Shown: piece after piece, positions 25,863-34,119 of the stretch
How positions within the stretch are numbered: position 1 is the stretch's first letter
Layout: the number at the start of each line of letters is the position of its first letter
From: Pirellula sp. SH-Sr6A
GTDB taxonomy: Bacteria > Planctomycetota > Planctomycetia > Pirellulales > Pirellulaceae
Assembly (NCBI RefSeq): GCF_001610875.1
Contig: NZ_CP011272.1
Coordinates: 4,631,988 to 4,695,987, forward strand
Direction of reading: 5' to 3'
Length of the DNA: 64,000 nucleotides
Notes under the pieces: model-generated
Databases searched by the model: none
What the model saw: the letters and a program-made list of their open reading frames with translations, nothing else
Told to the model about the DNA's origin: nothing
Position numbers and translations under genes: made by a program

Positions 25863-27779
25863 ATGCGAACGCATTCGAAGGGTCGTCACATGAGCCGCTT
25901 GTTGGCTCTCGGTTTGGTTCTTCAGGTCGGTACGGGTTCGATTCTCTATGGCGACGGGCCAGATCAAGAATCGAGCAGCTCGTCCCGATACGGTTCCGTG
26001 CAAGATGTTTTGCGGGATGAGTCGAAAGGTGTCCCACTGAACCGCTCGAGCTTGCTCGCCAGCATACTAAGCCACAATGAAGATGCATCAAAACGAGCCG
26101 TATCGGTCTTATCGTGGCAATCGGGTCTCATCCAATTGGAGAAGGATTGGAAATCAGTTGAAGAGATCACCGAAGAAGACCTTAAATCAAGCCTTCGGAA
26201 ATACAGGAAGCAACGCGGTGATCAAGTTTTAGATTTAGAGGGCCATCGTTCTATGGCTCTTTATTGCACCTCTCAAAATTGGCTGCCTCAAGCCAAGGCG
26301 CATTGGTACGGCGTCCTTTCGTTTCAACCCAACCATGTCGAAGCGCGAAAAGCGCTTGGGTTTCGCCGCATCGGGAATCGATGGGTTAGCACCGAGGAAT
26401 GGCAATCCATTCTCGATCAGAATTCCGAGACTTTGGCTTCCCTTAAGAAATGGTATCCGCGGGTAAGCGAAGTGGCTTCGCAAATCGATCGCGGTGGCAA
26501 AGAGACCGTGAAGGCGATTGAGTGGCTTCAAAAGGTAGAGGACCCAGGAGTCGTGCCAGCTCTCCATGCTGTCGCCGTGCGAAACTCGGGAGATACCGCG
26601 GTCCACCTCGTCAATACGATTCGTCGATTCCAGACCAAGGAGGCGTGTTCTGCTCTTGCAGATCTGGCCATCGCGGAGCCGAGCTCTCCAACCTCGGGTT
26701 CTGCGATCAAGGGATTGAAAGAAGTCGAAAGCGAATGGTATGTTCCCGAACTTCTCGACTTGATGGCATCGGACATCGAAGTACAGAATCAGATCGTCAC
26801 ACGACCTAATGGCGCGCTGGTATTGCAAACCATTGGTCAACAGGAATTGCAAAACACGAATGAGGTCATCCAGATCGATAAGATTTTAACGGCGGGTAGT
26901 GGCCCCAACATCGCGCCGCGAATGGCAGCCACCAATCGCCGACTGGGTCTAAGATCGGGCCGCAACGTGGCTTCGATCCAGTCCCCCACGAACGCAGTGG
27001 CGGCTAGTATCGCAATGGATGAGGCGGAACGGTTTGCGAAAGCGAATACCGCAGCGGCTGCAAATTCCAACGCCGAACTTCGGGAAAAGCAAAGTAAGAT
27101 CGCCGTGGTACTGCGAGCCACGTCCGGTCAAAAGCTGGATGACTCCGCGCAGACTTGGTGGAATTGGTGGCAGAAACAACAAGAAATCGAAGTCTTAGGC
27201 CCCAAAGAAATCAATTACCAATACGGTCAAGATTATTCCTCGCCGGTATACACTCCACGCCCCGTGCAAGTTTCGTTCACGCTACCAGAAAACACATGCG
27301 AATGCTTGGTAGCGGGTACAACAGTACAAACCGAAACGGGACTTGCATCGATCGAATCGATTCGCATCGGGGACCAAGTTGTCTCGCAGAACATTCTGAC
27401 CGGGGAACTCTGTCTCAAGCCAGTGATTCGAACAACTCGTCGAGAACCCGCTCCGACCCGCAGTATGACACTGGAGTCCGGCGAATCGATCGTCAGCACA
27501 CTTGGCCACCCCTGGTGGGTGACTGGAAAAGGTTGGATCAAGACCAAGGACCTTCAACCGGGCATGGCGATTCGAACGACCAGTGGAAATGTGTTGATCA
27601 AAGAGGTTTCTTCCGCCAAGGAAGAAGTCACTTACAACCTCGTCGTGGCTGACAACCACAATTATTTCGTGGGGGAAAAGCGACTCCTCTCCTTCGACGC
27701 AGGCGAGTTGATTCCGACTTTCCAAAAAGCGCCCGGTCTTCCCGCGGAACCGGTCAAACCCCATCTTGCTTCTCGCTAG
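25863..27779 (+). CDS. Exported HEAT-like repeat protein with a C-terminal Hint domain
   Basis: 638 residues from the ATG at 25863, which has a strong RBS (AAGGAG, about 8 bp before) and is followed by a signal peptide (SRLLALGLVLQVGTGSILYG). The N-terminal 450 residues are helical and repeat-like, with a TPR-like stretch and then HEAT-like motifs (VVPALHAVAVRNSGDTAV). Residues about 481-620 form a Hint (Hedgehog/intein) domain: Cys481 in CLVAGTTVQTETG, IESIRIGDQVVS, the block-B-like TLGHPWWVTGKGW, and VADNHNYFVGEK. The usual closing His-Asn is absent (LLSFDAGE instead), so intein splicing looks impossible, though N-terminal thioester chemistry could remain. Nothing toxin-like follows. Proteins annotated as polymorphic-toxin-type Hint are common in planctomycetes. 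Confidence 0.8.
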   Translation: MRTHSKGRHMSRLLALGLVLQVGTGSILYGDGPDQESSSSSRYGSVQDVLRDESKGVPLNRSSLLASILSHNEDASKRAVSVLSWQSGLIQLEKDWKSVEEITEEDLKSSLRKYRKQRGDQVLDLEGHRSMALYCTSQNWLPQAKAHWYGVLSFQPNHVEARKALGFRRIGNRWVSTEEWQSILDQNSETLASLKKWYPRVSEVASQIDRGGKETVKAIEWLQKVEDPGVVPALHAVAVRNSGDTAVHLVNTIRRFQTKEACSALADLAIAEPSSPTSGSAIKGLKEVESEWYVPELLDLMASDIEVQNQIVTRPNGALVLQTIGQQELQNTNEVIQIDKILTAGSGPNIAPRMAATNRRLGLRSGRNVASIQSPTNAVAASIAMDEAERFAKANTAAAANSNAELREKQSKIAVVLRATSGQKLDDSAQTWWNWWQKQQEIEVLGPKEINYQYGQDYSSPVYTPRPVQVSFTLPENTCECLVAGTTVQTETGLASIESIRIGDQVVSQNILTGELCLKPVIRTTRREPAPTRSMTLESGESIVSTLGHPWWVTGKGWIKTKDLQPGMAIRTTSGNVLIKEVSSAKEEVTYNLVVADNHNYFVGEKRLLSFDAGELIPTFQKAPGLPAEPVKPHLASR

Positions 27780-27880
27780 AAGCCTGGCATCGGGGACTTC
27801 TCCGGATGGGTTAAACCTTTGCGTCTAGGGGGTTTTTGCTTATAGTAAGGCCCTCTAGGGATCTCTGCCGAACCGCGAAG

Positions 27881-27964
27881 CGCGGGGCAGGGGAGGGCCC
27901 TCGGAGCGTTCCAAAGCAAGGGTTTTTCTTTTCCCAGACCAGGGTAGGGCAGGGGAGGGGGAGC
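27881..27964. repeat. G-rich dispersed-element tracts upstream of the kinase gene
   Basis: Two closely spaced copies: GCGGGGCAGGGGAGGGCCC near 27881-27899 and AGGGTAGGGCAGGGGAGGGGG near 27941-27961, separated by a T-rich stretch (27919-27930). They end just before the kinase ATG at 27992. The same core occurs in several other gaps of the window. Confidence 0.65.
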
Positions 27965-27991
27965 CATCCCCGGGCAAAACACAGGGTTTTC

Positions 27992-28894
27992 ATGGTTAAA
28001 GTTCGAGACTTCCTGGGACCATACCGATTGGCCCGCTTGATCCGCCTCGGAAGTACTTGTCAGGTCTGGGAAGGAATCAAAGACGACGGCAATCGCTATG
28101 CCCTCAAAGTGCTGCGTCCCGAGCAACGAGGGAATAAAGAAGAAATCGGCTTCCTCAAACATGAGTTCGAGATCGCCAGCAATCTCCATCACAAGAACAT
28201 CATCAAGCTGGTCGAGTACGTCACCGACGCCGACACCCCTTTCATCGTCCTTGAACTCTTCAGCGAAATCAACTTGAAGCAAGCGTTGCGAAAAGGTCCC
28301 GAACCGATCGCTTACATGCTGGCCTCGATCATCGAACAAATCAGCGAAGCCCTCTACTACTTCCATAGCAAGGGTTATGTGCATTGCGATATCAAGCCCG
28401 ATAACATTCTCGTCAATCGCGATGGCTTGGTAAAACTCATCGATTTCACCATCGCCAAAAAAGCCAAAACAGGGCTGAGCAAACTCTTCGGTGGCAAAAG
28501 CAAAGTCGAAGGGACCCGCTCCTACATGTCCCCCGAGCAAATTCGCGGGCAAGGCCTCGACCCACGCAGCGATATCTATTCCCTCGGCTGCATGTTCTAC
28601 GAAATGCTCGTCGGCAAACCCCCGTTCACGGGCAATACCCCAAACGACCTGTTGAGCAAACACCTCACCGCAGCGGCACCGTCCGTGCTGGTCGTCAACG
28701 ACAACGTCACCCCCGAATTCAACAACGTCATCCGCAAAATGATGTCGAAAAAGCCCGAGGACCGACCTCAATCGATGTGGGATGTTCTCAAAATCATTCG
28801 CGCTACACCCATATTTAAAAAACCACCGAGGAAACCTGACGTCTCGGTCTTCGATGACATGCCATCCGCAGGCCGAGTCGATAACCCCACGTAA
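27992..28894 (+). CDS. Serine/threonine protein kinase, cytoplasmic, atypical DFG
   Basis: 300 residues from the ATG at 27992; the frame opens further upstream but across the G-rich tract. It is a minimal kinase domain with no membrane segment or extra module. Key residues: YALKV (Lys39), the helix-C Glu near 58, YVHCDIKPDNIL with catalytic D133, K135 and N138 (HRD reads HCD), LIDFTIAKK where the metal-binding DFG is DFT (Asp151 kept), and MSPEQ as the APE-equivalent. The glycine loop is weak (IRLGSTCQVWEG). Catalytic residues are present, so it may be active, but the loops are divergent. accA follows 93 bp later on the same strand, which need not imply a link. Confidence 0.88.
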   Translation: MVKVRDFLGPYRLARLIRLGSTCQVWEGIKDDGNRYALKVLRPEQRGNKEEIGFLKHEFEIASNLHHKNIIKLVEYVTDADTPFIVLELFSEINLKQALRKGPEPIAYMLASIIEQISEALYYFHSKGYVHCDIKPDNILVNRDGLVKLIDFTIAKKAKTGLSKLFGGKSKVEGTRSYMSPEQIRGQGLDPRSDIYSLGCMFYEMLVGKPPFTGNTPNDLLSKHLTAAAPSVLVVNDNVTPEFNNVIRKMMSKKPEDRPQSMWDVLKIIRATPIFKKPPRKPDVSVFDDMPSAGRVDNPT

Positions 28895-28987
28895 TACACG
28901 CATCGCATTCATCGATACCCGAACCTGCTCGCCCCGTTTCAAACCAAACCATCTTCAACGGACACCTTCCGAACCAATAGTTGCACC

Positions 28988-29995
28988 ATGGAAACAACTC
29001 CTCCTGGCTTTGAATTCGAACAACCGATGCTCGATATCGAGATTCAACTCAAGCAGCTTGAGCAATCCCCAACCCACTCGCCGGATGAAGAACAGCAGAT
29101 CAATGCCCTTCGCCGCAAGTGGACGGAAACGACCAGAAAGATCTATGGCGAACTGAGCCCTTGGCAGATCGTCCAAGTCTCACGGCACAAAGACCGTCCG
29201 TACACCAAGGACTACCTGAATCTTGCCTTCGACGAATTCGTCGAATTGCACGGGGACAAATTCTTTGGCGACGACCGCGCCATGCTCACCGGCTTCGCCA
29301 AACTAGGTCGTCACAAAGTCATGGTCGTCGGCCACCAAAAAGGACGCACGTACAAAGAACGATCCGCTTGCCACTTCGGGTGCGCGCATCCGGAAGGCTA
29401 CCGCAAAGCCATGTCCAAGATGAAGATGGCAGAAAAGTACGGGCTCCCCATCATCTGCTTCATCGACACTCCAGGTGCTTACCCAGGAGTCGGTGCCGAA
29501 GAACGCGGGCAGGCGCAAGTCATCGCCGAGAGCATGTTCCTCATGAGCCAACTGGAAGTTCCCATCATCTGCGTGGTCATCGGGGAAGGGGGGTCCGGCG
29601 GGGCACTGGGCATTGGCGTGGGTAACAAGATCGCCATGTTGCAATATGCTTACTACTCCGTCATCAGCCCGGAGGGATGCGCAGGGATCCTTTGGAAGAG
29701 CCACCAGTTCGCTCCGAAAGCGGCCGACGCCTTGCGGTTCACCTCGTCGCACCTCTCCAAACTACGAGTGGTCGACGATGTGATCGAAGAGCCCCTCGGC
29801 GGAGCCCATCGAGACCACCACGAAATGGCCTCGCGCCTCAAAGGCTACTTGTCCAAAACCCTGGACGGACTGCTCAAAGTGCCGGCGGCGCAACTGGCCT
29901 CCGATCGCTACGAGAAGTTCCGTCGCATGGGGACCTTCCTCGAGCAACTGGAAGACGGTTCCGTCCAAACCCACGGCGCCACCATCACCGCCTAG
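28988..29995 (+). CDS. accA: Acetyl-CoA carboxylase carboxyltransferase subunit alpha AccA
   Basis: Alpha subunit of carboxyltransferase, moving the carboxyl group from biotin carrier to acetyl-CoA in the first step of fatty acid synthesis. 335 residues. The crotonase-like fold shows DIEIQLKQLEQ at the N terminus, FFGDDRAMLTGFAKL, GHQKGRTYKERSACHFGCAH, FIDTPGAYPGVGAEERGQ and GEGGSGGALGIGVGN (oxyanion-hole glycines). The partner accD is not in the window. Upstream is the kinase gene; downstream genes are convergent. Confidence 0.96.
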   Translation: METTPPGFEFEQPMLDIEIQLKQLEQSPTHSPDEEQQINALRRKWTETTRKIYGELSPWQIVQVSRHKDRPYTKDYLNLAFDEFVELHGDKFFGDDRAMLTGFAKLGRHKVMVVGHQKGRTYKERSACHFGCAHPEGYRKAMSKMKMAEKYGLPIICFIDTPGAYPGVGAEERGQAQVIAESMFLMSQLEVPIICVVIGEGGSGGALGIGVGNKIAMLQYAYYSVISPEGCAGILWKSHQFAPKAADALRFTSSHLSKLRVVDDVIEEPLGGAHRDHHEMASRLKGYLSKTLDGLLKVPAAQLASDRYEKFRRMGTFLEQLEDGSVQTHGATITA

Positions 29996-30115
29996 CCCAA
30001 GCAACAGCCGGTCTCCGACCGGTGCGTCCCCTCCCAAACCGAAACTGCTACCTCCGCTTCCCAGGATCAACCATCCTTTCATCGTCAGCGGCGGTAGAAG
30101 TTCACTGCTCAGAAC

Positions 30116-30138
30116 CGGCAGCTACGATGCAGCTGCCG
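30116..30138. terminator. Hairpin at the accA / serine hydrolase convergence
   Basis: CGGCAGCT (30116-30123) and AGCTGCCG (30131-30138) form an 8-bp perfect stem with a 7-base loop; the plus-strand side continues CTTTCTCTT. A smaller hairpin, CCGGTC/GACCGG, lies at 30008-30022 just past the accA stop. Either may end transcripts between these convergent genes; neither has a strong T-run. Confidence 0.35.
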
Positions 30139-31333
30139 CTTTCTCTTGAAACTCTTTGCGGACGTTGGACGCGTCGGCATTGGGGAAGTTCGCCCGCTGG
30201 GTCATCAAGATATAGCAACGATCTTTGGTCGGATCGATCCAAGCCTGCGTGCCATAGGCGCCGCCGTGACCATAACTCCCCGGCGAAAGATCCTTCGTCA
30301 CGCCTTGTGGATCGAGGACGATACAGCAGCCGATCCCCCAAGTGTTTCCCGGCGTGAAGCCCGTAATCACTTCGCCTGCCGATGGGGTGGAGAACTCTGC
30401 AACACTTTTCGGCGATAGGATACGAACCCCATCCAACTCTCCCTTGCGAAGCAACATGCGAGCGAATCGCGAATAGTCCGCGGCGGTTGAAAAGAGTCCT
30501 CCATTCGCCGCGGGCATGCGATCGCGATCCGTCGGTTTCTTCCCTCCGAGCAGACCGATCGATGCCTCCTCCAACTCCCCCTGCTCCGTTCTTCGATAGG
30601 ACTTAGCAAGCCGCTGCGCCTGAGAATCAGAGAGATAGAAAGTGGTATCCTTCATCCCTAACGGTTTGCAAACTCTCTCGTCGAGAAAGACATCAAACGG
30701 CTTGCCGGAAACGGTCTCCACAATACATGCTGCTGTATTGATGGATGTCTGACTGTATTGCCATTTCGAACCGGGTGGAAAGAGAACTTTCACTTTGGCG
30801 TAGCGAGACGCCGCTTCTTTGAGGTTCTTTGACGAGTAAGCCTCTCCGCCAGGAAGCTCCGCCATACCGGACGTATGCGTTAACAAATGTCGCAGTGTAA
30901 TCCTGGCTGGAGTTCCATCGCTCAGTGCAAGCCCCTTCATACCTGGCAAGTAATCGCTAATGGGGGCATCGAGCTTCAGCTTTCCTTCTTCCACCAACAT
31001 CATGACGCACACGCCCGTCATCGGTTTGGTCATCGAAGCGATCCAAAAGATGCTGTCGGATTGCAATGGCTTTTGACTCGCCAGATCTGCGAAGCCGGTC
31101 GCATCCAGATGCAAGACCTTCTCGGATGATGCGACCAAGGTCACCGCGCCGGAAATTTCTTTCTCCTCGACGAACGCCTTCATCGCTTCGCGGACAGCCG
31201 GGAAGTGCGGGGCAGGGGGTTGATCGGCAGCGAGAATTTTCTCGCAGTGGCCACCGCCACCGAAGGTGCAACGACTTGCAATGCCTGCGAGCAGGAGCTG
31301 TTTGGTGATCGTTCGTCGATTGGGGAGAGGCAT
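30122..31333 (-). CDS. Serine hydrolase, beta-lactamase (class C/esterase) family
   Basis: About 403 residues from the ATG at 31333, chosen because an RBS (TAAGGA, 8 bp before) fits it; a TTG at 31354 is less likely. The N terminus has NRRTITKQLLLAGIAS, a possible Tat-type or lipid-anchored signal with a Cys in SRC. Catalytic motifs: the nucleophile tetrad S100-M-T-K103 in FWIASMTKP, the YSQ of WQYSQTSINTA in place of YxN, and GHGGAYGTQ as the third motif (HGG replacing KTG). Such proteins act as esterases, D-aminopeptidases or penicillin-binding-like enzymes; beta-lactam hydrolysis is not implied. It ends near the accA terminator region. Confidence 0.85.
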   Translation of the reverse strand: MPLPNRRTITKQLLLAGIASRCTFGGGGHCEKILAADQPPAPHFPAVREAMKAFVEEKEISGAVTLVASSEKVLHLDATGFADLASQKPLQSDSIFWIASMTKPMTGVCVMMLVEEGKLKLDAPISDYLPGMKGLALSDGTPARITLRHLLTHTSGMAELPGGEAYSSKNLKEAASRYAKVKVLFPPGSKWQYSQTSINTAACIVETVSGKPFDVFLDERVCKPLGMKDTTFYLSDSQAQRLAKSYRRTEQGELEEASIGLLGGKKPTDRDRMPAANGGLFSTAADYSRFARMLLRKGELDGVRILSPKSVAEFSTPSAGEVITGFTPGNTWGIGCCIVLDPQGVTKDLSPGSYGHGGAYGTQAWIDPTKDRCYILMTQRANFPNADASNVRKEFQEKAAAAS

Positions 31334-31400
31334 TCGTGGGTTCCTTAGGAGCAAGGGTTGGAAATGGCGATGATTTCCATGGTACCTCCCATCTCGCGGA

Positions 31401-31471
31401 GCAGGGTAGGGGGCTAGGGCGAAGGGAAGGGGGTAGGGTCACGTTGTTGGCTCGGGGCAGGGGAGGGGGGC
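31401..31471. repeat. G-rich dispersed-element tract overlapping a gene's 3' end
   Basis: GGGTAGGGGGCTAGGG (near 31404-31419), GGGAAGGGGGTAGGG (near 31424-31438) and GGGGCAGGGGAGGGGGG (near 31456-31471) occur in 71 bases. The minus-strand gene ends at 31414, so its last 20 residues (SRSPPSPAPSQQRDPTPFPS) are encoded by the tract, a sign that the element was captured by the coding sequence or the stop was displaced. Confidence 0.65.
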
Positions 31472-32403
31472 GACCTAGAAATCTCAAAGCCGGCTTTTCG
31501 AATCCATGTTAGTGAAAGAAGGATCCATAGCATCTGCACCGCAGCCTCGATCAACCAGGCCGCCCAGGTCGCTTGGGCTTTCGGCGTAGTCGCGGAGACT
31601 TTGAGCCAAGCGACATCGGTGGCAAGCGGATTCAGATTCGATTGCAGTGCATCGGTTCCCATGATCTCGACGGGCGCATCCCAGTAGAGCCCCCCTGCCC
31701 CCGCGCGGAGCATGGCCAAGAGCGGGATGAGAACGATCAAGGCCGCGAGTCGCCAGCTTTTCCACTGCAGTCCGCACCAAACGGCGCCCCAGCAAATCGG
31801 AGCAAGAAAACCTCCCACCGCACCGGAAACGATCGTGCGCAGATCGCTTGGAAAGATCTGATACCAAGCGGAGCGAAATAGAAATCCAGGACGATCGAGA
31901 ACGCTGGTTTTGTAGAACAAGACGGCGAAGCAAGCCAGGGTTGCGAGGAAGGTGATTTGCCGCAGAGAGAATTGGAACGTCCGCGCGGGAGCGGTTGCTG
32001 GGCTGAAGCGAAGCGACATTCGGCAAGGGTGCAGCGAGAGGCCCGAGAGGGATCGCAAGAGGCCGGCCATGGTCGAGGCGAAAAGGAGAAACAGTCCCCA
32101 GTGGGCAGCGTTCACTCCGAGGGCGAACGGAACGGCTTGCAGGGGCAGCCCCCAAAGCATGACCGTATTCCACTGGAGGAACGAGAGCAGCAATACCATG
32201 AGGAGCGTCAGTAGCTCCCGGGATCGCCAAATCGGCCTCCAACCCAACCAAATCGCGACAATCGATACAGGTGCGAAGAGCGTCATTCCGGACAACTGCT
32301 CGATGGGTAGTTCCGGGAGTTTCCAACTAGCAAATCGGAGGAGAGCGCCGATCGCCCCCAGCGCGGTCAGCGGCAAGATGATTCTCTGAATGGGGGCCCG
32401 CAT
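31414..32403 (-). CDS. Multi-pass membrane protein of unknown function
   Basis: 329 residues from the ATG at 32403 (MRAPIQRIILPLTALGAIGA). The frame runs on upstream to 32793, but that section is entirely heptamer-repeat peptide, so I exclude it. About seven hydrophobic helices are visible, for example LFAPVSIVAIWLG, LLTLLMVLLLSFLQWN, GVNAAHWGLFLLFAS, FLATLACFAVLFY, GGFLAPICWGAVWC, LAALIVLIPLLAML and the terminal ALWLIEAAVQMLWILLS-like segment. I recognise no family. The C-terminal tail is Pro/Ser-rich and encoded by a G-rich tract. It is divergent from the DUF2891 gene across the repeat array. Confidence 0.65.
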   Translation of the reverse strand: MRAPIQRIILPLTALGAIGALLRFASWKLPELPIEQLSGMTLFAPVSIVAIWLGWRPIWRSRELLTLLMVLLLSFLQWNTVMLWGLPLQAVPFALGVNAAHWGLFLLFASTMAGLLRSLSGLSLHPCRMSLRFSPATAPARTFQFSLRQITFLATLACFAVLFYKTSVLDRPGFLFRSAWYQIFPSDLRTIVSGAVGGFLAPICWGAVWCGLQWKSWRLAALIVLIPLLAMLRAGAGGLYWDAPVEIMGTDALQSNLNPLATDVAWLKVSATTPKAQATWAAWLIEAAVQMLWILLSLTWIRKAGFEISRSPPSPAPSQQRDPTPFPSP

Positions 32404-32913
32404 GCGGTCGCGAAGCTTTCCGGTTTGGGGGGAAAATTCGGATTGGCGAAGCTGGATCGCTGATTCCTTTGTAGGCCCGTACAACCGGGCAGGCAAGAGC
32501 AGGGGGGGTGTATCGGGTCCACCGAAAAATTCGCCTTCCCGCCTTCCCGCCTTCCCGCCTCTCGCCTCTCGCCTCTCGCCTCTCGCCTCTCGCCCCTCGC
32601 CCCTCGCCCCTCGCCTCTCGCCACTCGCCACTCGACCCTCGCCACTCGCCACTCGACCCTCGCCACTCGACCCTCGCCACTCGACCCTCCGGCTCGCACT
32701 CGCCAAAAACCAGGGTTTTCTGCGAATCAAACCGAACATAAGAAACATTATCGGACGTTGCGGAGCGGGGAAATTCCTCCCTTCCCCACCCACGACCCAG
32801 CCCTTGGCGGTTGCTCAGCCAGTAAGCTGTAGGGGTTGCGTCCACCTTGACGCGATGAAAACGGCTACCGATTACGGAAACTTTACGGGCTTTTGATCGA
32901 GAACGATTGCACC
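32404..32913. other. Divergent intergenic region carrying a heptamer array
   Basis: 510 bp between divergent starts. It contains the repeat array at 32533-32689, a G-rich patch near 32489-32512, and about 220 bp to the DUF2891 ATG. Short ORFs in several frames across the array are repeat-generated. No RNA gene is seen. Confidence 0.6.
32533..32689. repeat. Heptanucleotide tandem array (19 heptamers plus 3 octamers)
   Basis: Beginning at 32533, three 8-bp units GCCTTCCC are followed by 19 seven-bp units in series: GCCTCTC x5, GCCCCTC x3, GCCTCTC, GCCACTC x2, GACCCTC, GCCACTC x2, GACCCTC, then alternating GCCACTC and GACCCTC. Total 157 bp. On the minus strand units read GAGAGGC, GAGTGGC and GAGGGTC. 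Because 7 is not a multiple of 3, all frames cycle through it with a 7-residue period and remain open, which creates long spurious ORFs. It resembles short tandemly repeated repetitive (STRR) heptamers of cyanobacteria. Confidence 0.92.
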
Positions 32914-34101
32914 ATGACTCCTGACCGACGGCAGTTTTGCCTCTCCGCAGCGATGGCTCTGGCAGCAGGGACGTTCCCCCTCCGCGCTGCACAACCTTTC
33001 CCCCGCCCGGCGTCTTTGGGCACCTCCGGCTCCGTACCCGAACTCGGGAAACGTCTCTCGGACGAACAAGCCGCCGAGATCGCGCAACTCGCCCTATCCG
33101 GGATCGATCGGGAATATCCGAATAAACCGAACCAAGTCCTGCGAGGCCCCGAGGACGTCCTCTCCCCAAAACAAATGCACCCCGCGTTCTACGGATGCTT
33201 TGACTGGCACAGCAGCGTCCACGGGCACTGGGTACTCGCCCACCTCCTTCGTCACTACCCTACCCACTCGCTCGCCGATCCTTCTCGCCAAAAGCTTTCT
33301 GCAAGTCTCTCTGCGTCAAACCTTCTCGCCGAAACTCGCTACTTCGATTCGAAAGAAAACCGATCCTTCGAACGGATGTACGGATGGGCTTGGCTCCTGC
33401 AACTCGCCACCGAACTCCACCCGTTCGCCGACCCAGAAGCTCAACGATGGCGCGGCGCGTTGCGACCTTTAGAAGAAAAGATCGTTGCACTGACGATCGA
33501 CTATCTACCCAGACTGTCGTTTCCCATTCGGACCGGAGTCCACCCCGATACCGCCTTCGCACTCGGACTCACCCTCGATTACGCGAAAACCGTCGGCAAT
33601 GAAGCTCTTCTCTCTCTGGTCCTTCAACGCGCTCGCGACTACTACCTTCGCGATCAGTCCGCTACCGCCGCGTTCGAACCCTCCGGTGAAGATTTCTTTT
33701 CTCCCACGCTCAATGAAGCCGACTTGATGCGCCGCGTTCTCTCTCCCGATGAATTCACCGCATGGCTCGCGGCGTACTTGCCGGAACTGTTCCAGAACGA
33801 CTCCGACGGAAACCCATCCTCGAACTCCAAACTTCTTCAACCCGTGGAAGTAAGCGATGTGACCGACGGTAAATTAGTCCATCTTGCAGGCCTCGATTTC
33901 TCTCGAGCCTGGTGCATGCTGGGTATCGCCCATTCGCTATCGAACTCGGACCCATTGCGAACTCGGCTTCTTCAGTCCGCCCGAGAACACGCGCGCGTCG
34001 GCTTTCAATACGTCTTCAGCGGTCACTACGAAGGAGAGCATTGGCTCGGAACATTCGCCCTTTTCACGCTCGCTGCAAGCCTGCAAGCAACGCCTAAATA
34101 A
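32914..34101 (+). CDS. DUF2891 family exported protein
   Basis: 395 residues from the ATG at 32914; the frame extends to a TTG at 32893 that I do not favour. The N terminus MTPDRRQFCLSAAMALAAG looks like a signal peptide with a twin-arginine-like DRRQF. The core matches DUF2891: MHPAFYGCFDWHSSVHGHWV near residue 90, NRSFERMYGWAWLLQLATEL, GVHPDTAFAL and the C-terminal GEHWLGTFALFTL. The HSSVHGHW His cluster suggests an (alpha/alpha)-barrel-like active site, but no function is established. It lies between the heptamer array and the convergent CvpA-like gene. Confidence 0.88.
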   Translation: MTPDRRQFCLSAAMALAAGTFPLRAAQPFPRPASLGTSGSVPELGKRLSDEQAAEIAQLALSGIDREYPNKPNQVLRGPEDVLSPKQMHPAFYGCFDWHSSVHGHWVLAHLLRHYPTHSLADPSRQKLSASLSASNLLAETRYFDSKENRSFERMYGWAWLLQLATELHPFADPEAQRWRGALRPLEEKIVALTIDYLPRLSFPIRTGVHPDTAFALGLTLDYAKTVGNEALLSLVLQRARDYYLRDQSATAAFEPSGEDFFSPTLNEADLMRRVLSPDEFTAWLAAYLPELFQNDSDGNPSSNSKLLQPVEVSDVTDGKLVHLAGLDFSRAWCMLGIAHSLSNSDPLRTRLLQSAREHARVGFQYVFSGHYEGEHWLGTFALFTLAASLQATPK

Positions 34102-34119
34102 ACCAATCGTTGCACCGAA

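Noticed and set aside
27836-27991. Extension of the kinase to a start at 27836
   Set aside because: The added residues are encoded by the G-rich tracts and lack homology to kinase; the ATG at 27992 fits the domain start.
32533-32689. Possible CRISPR array
   Set aside because: Units are 7-8 bp without spacers, far too short, and no cas genes are present.
32404-32793. N-terminal extension of the membrane protein through the heptamer array
   Set aside because: Peptide is a pure repeat with a 7-residue period, open in all frames; the ATG at 32403 precedes the first helix.
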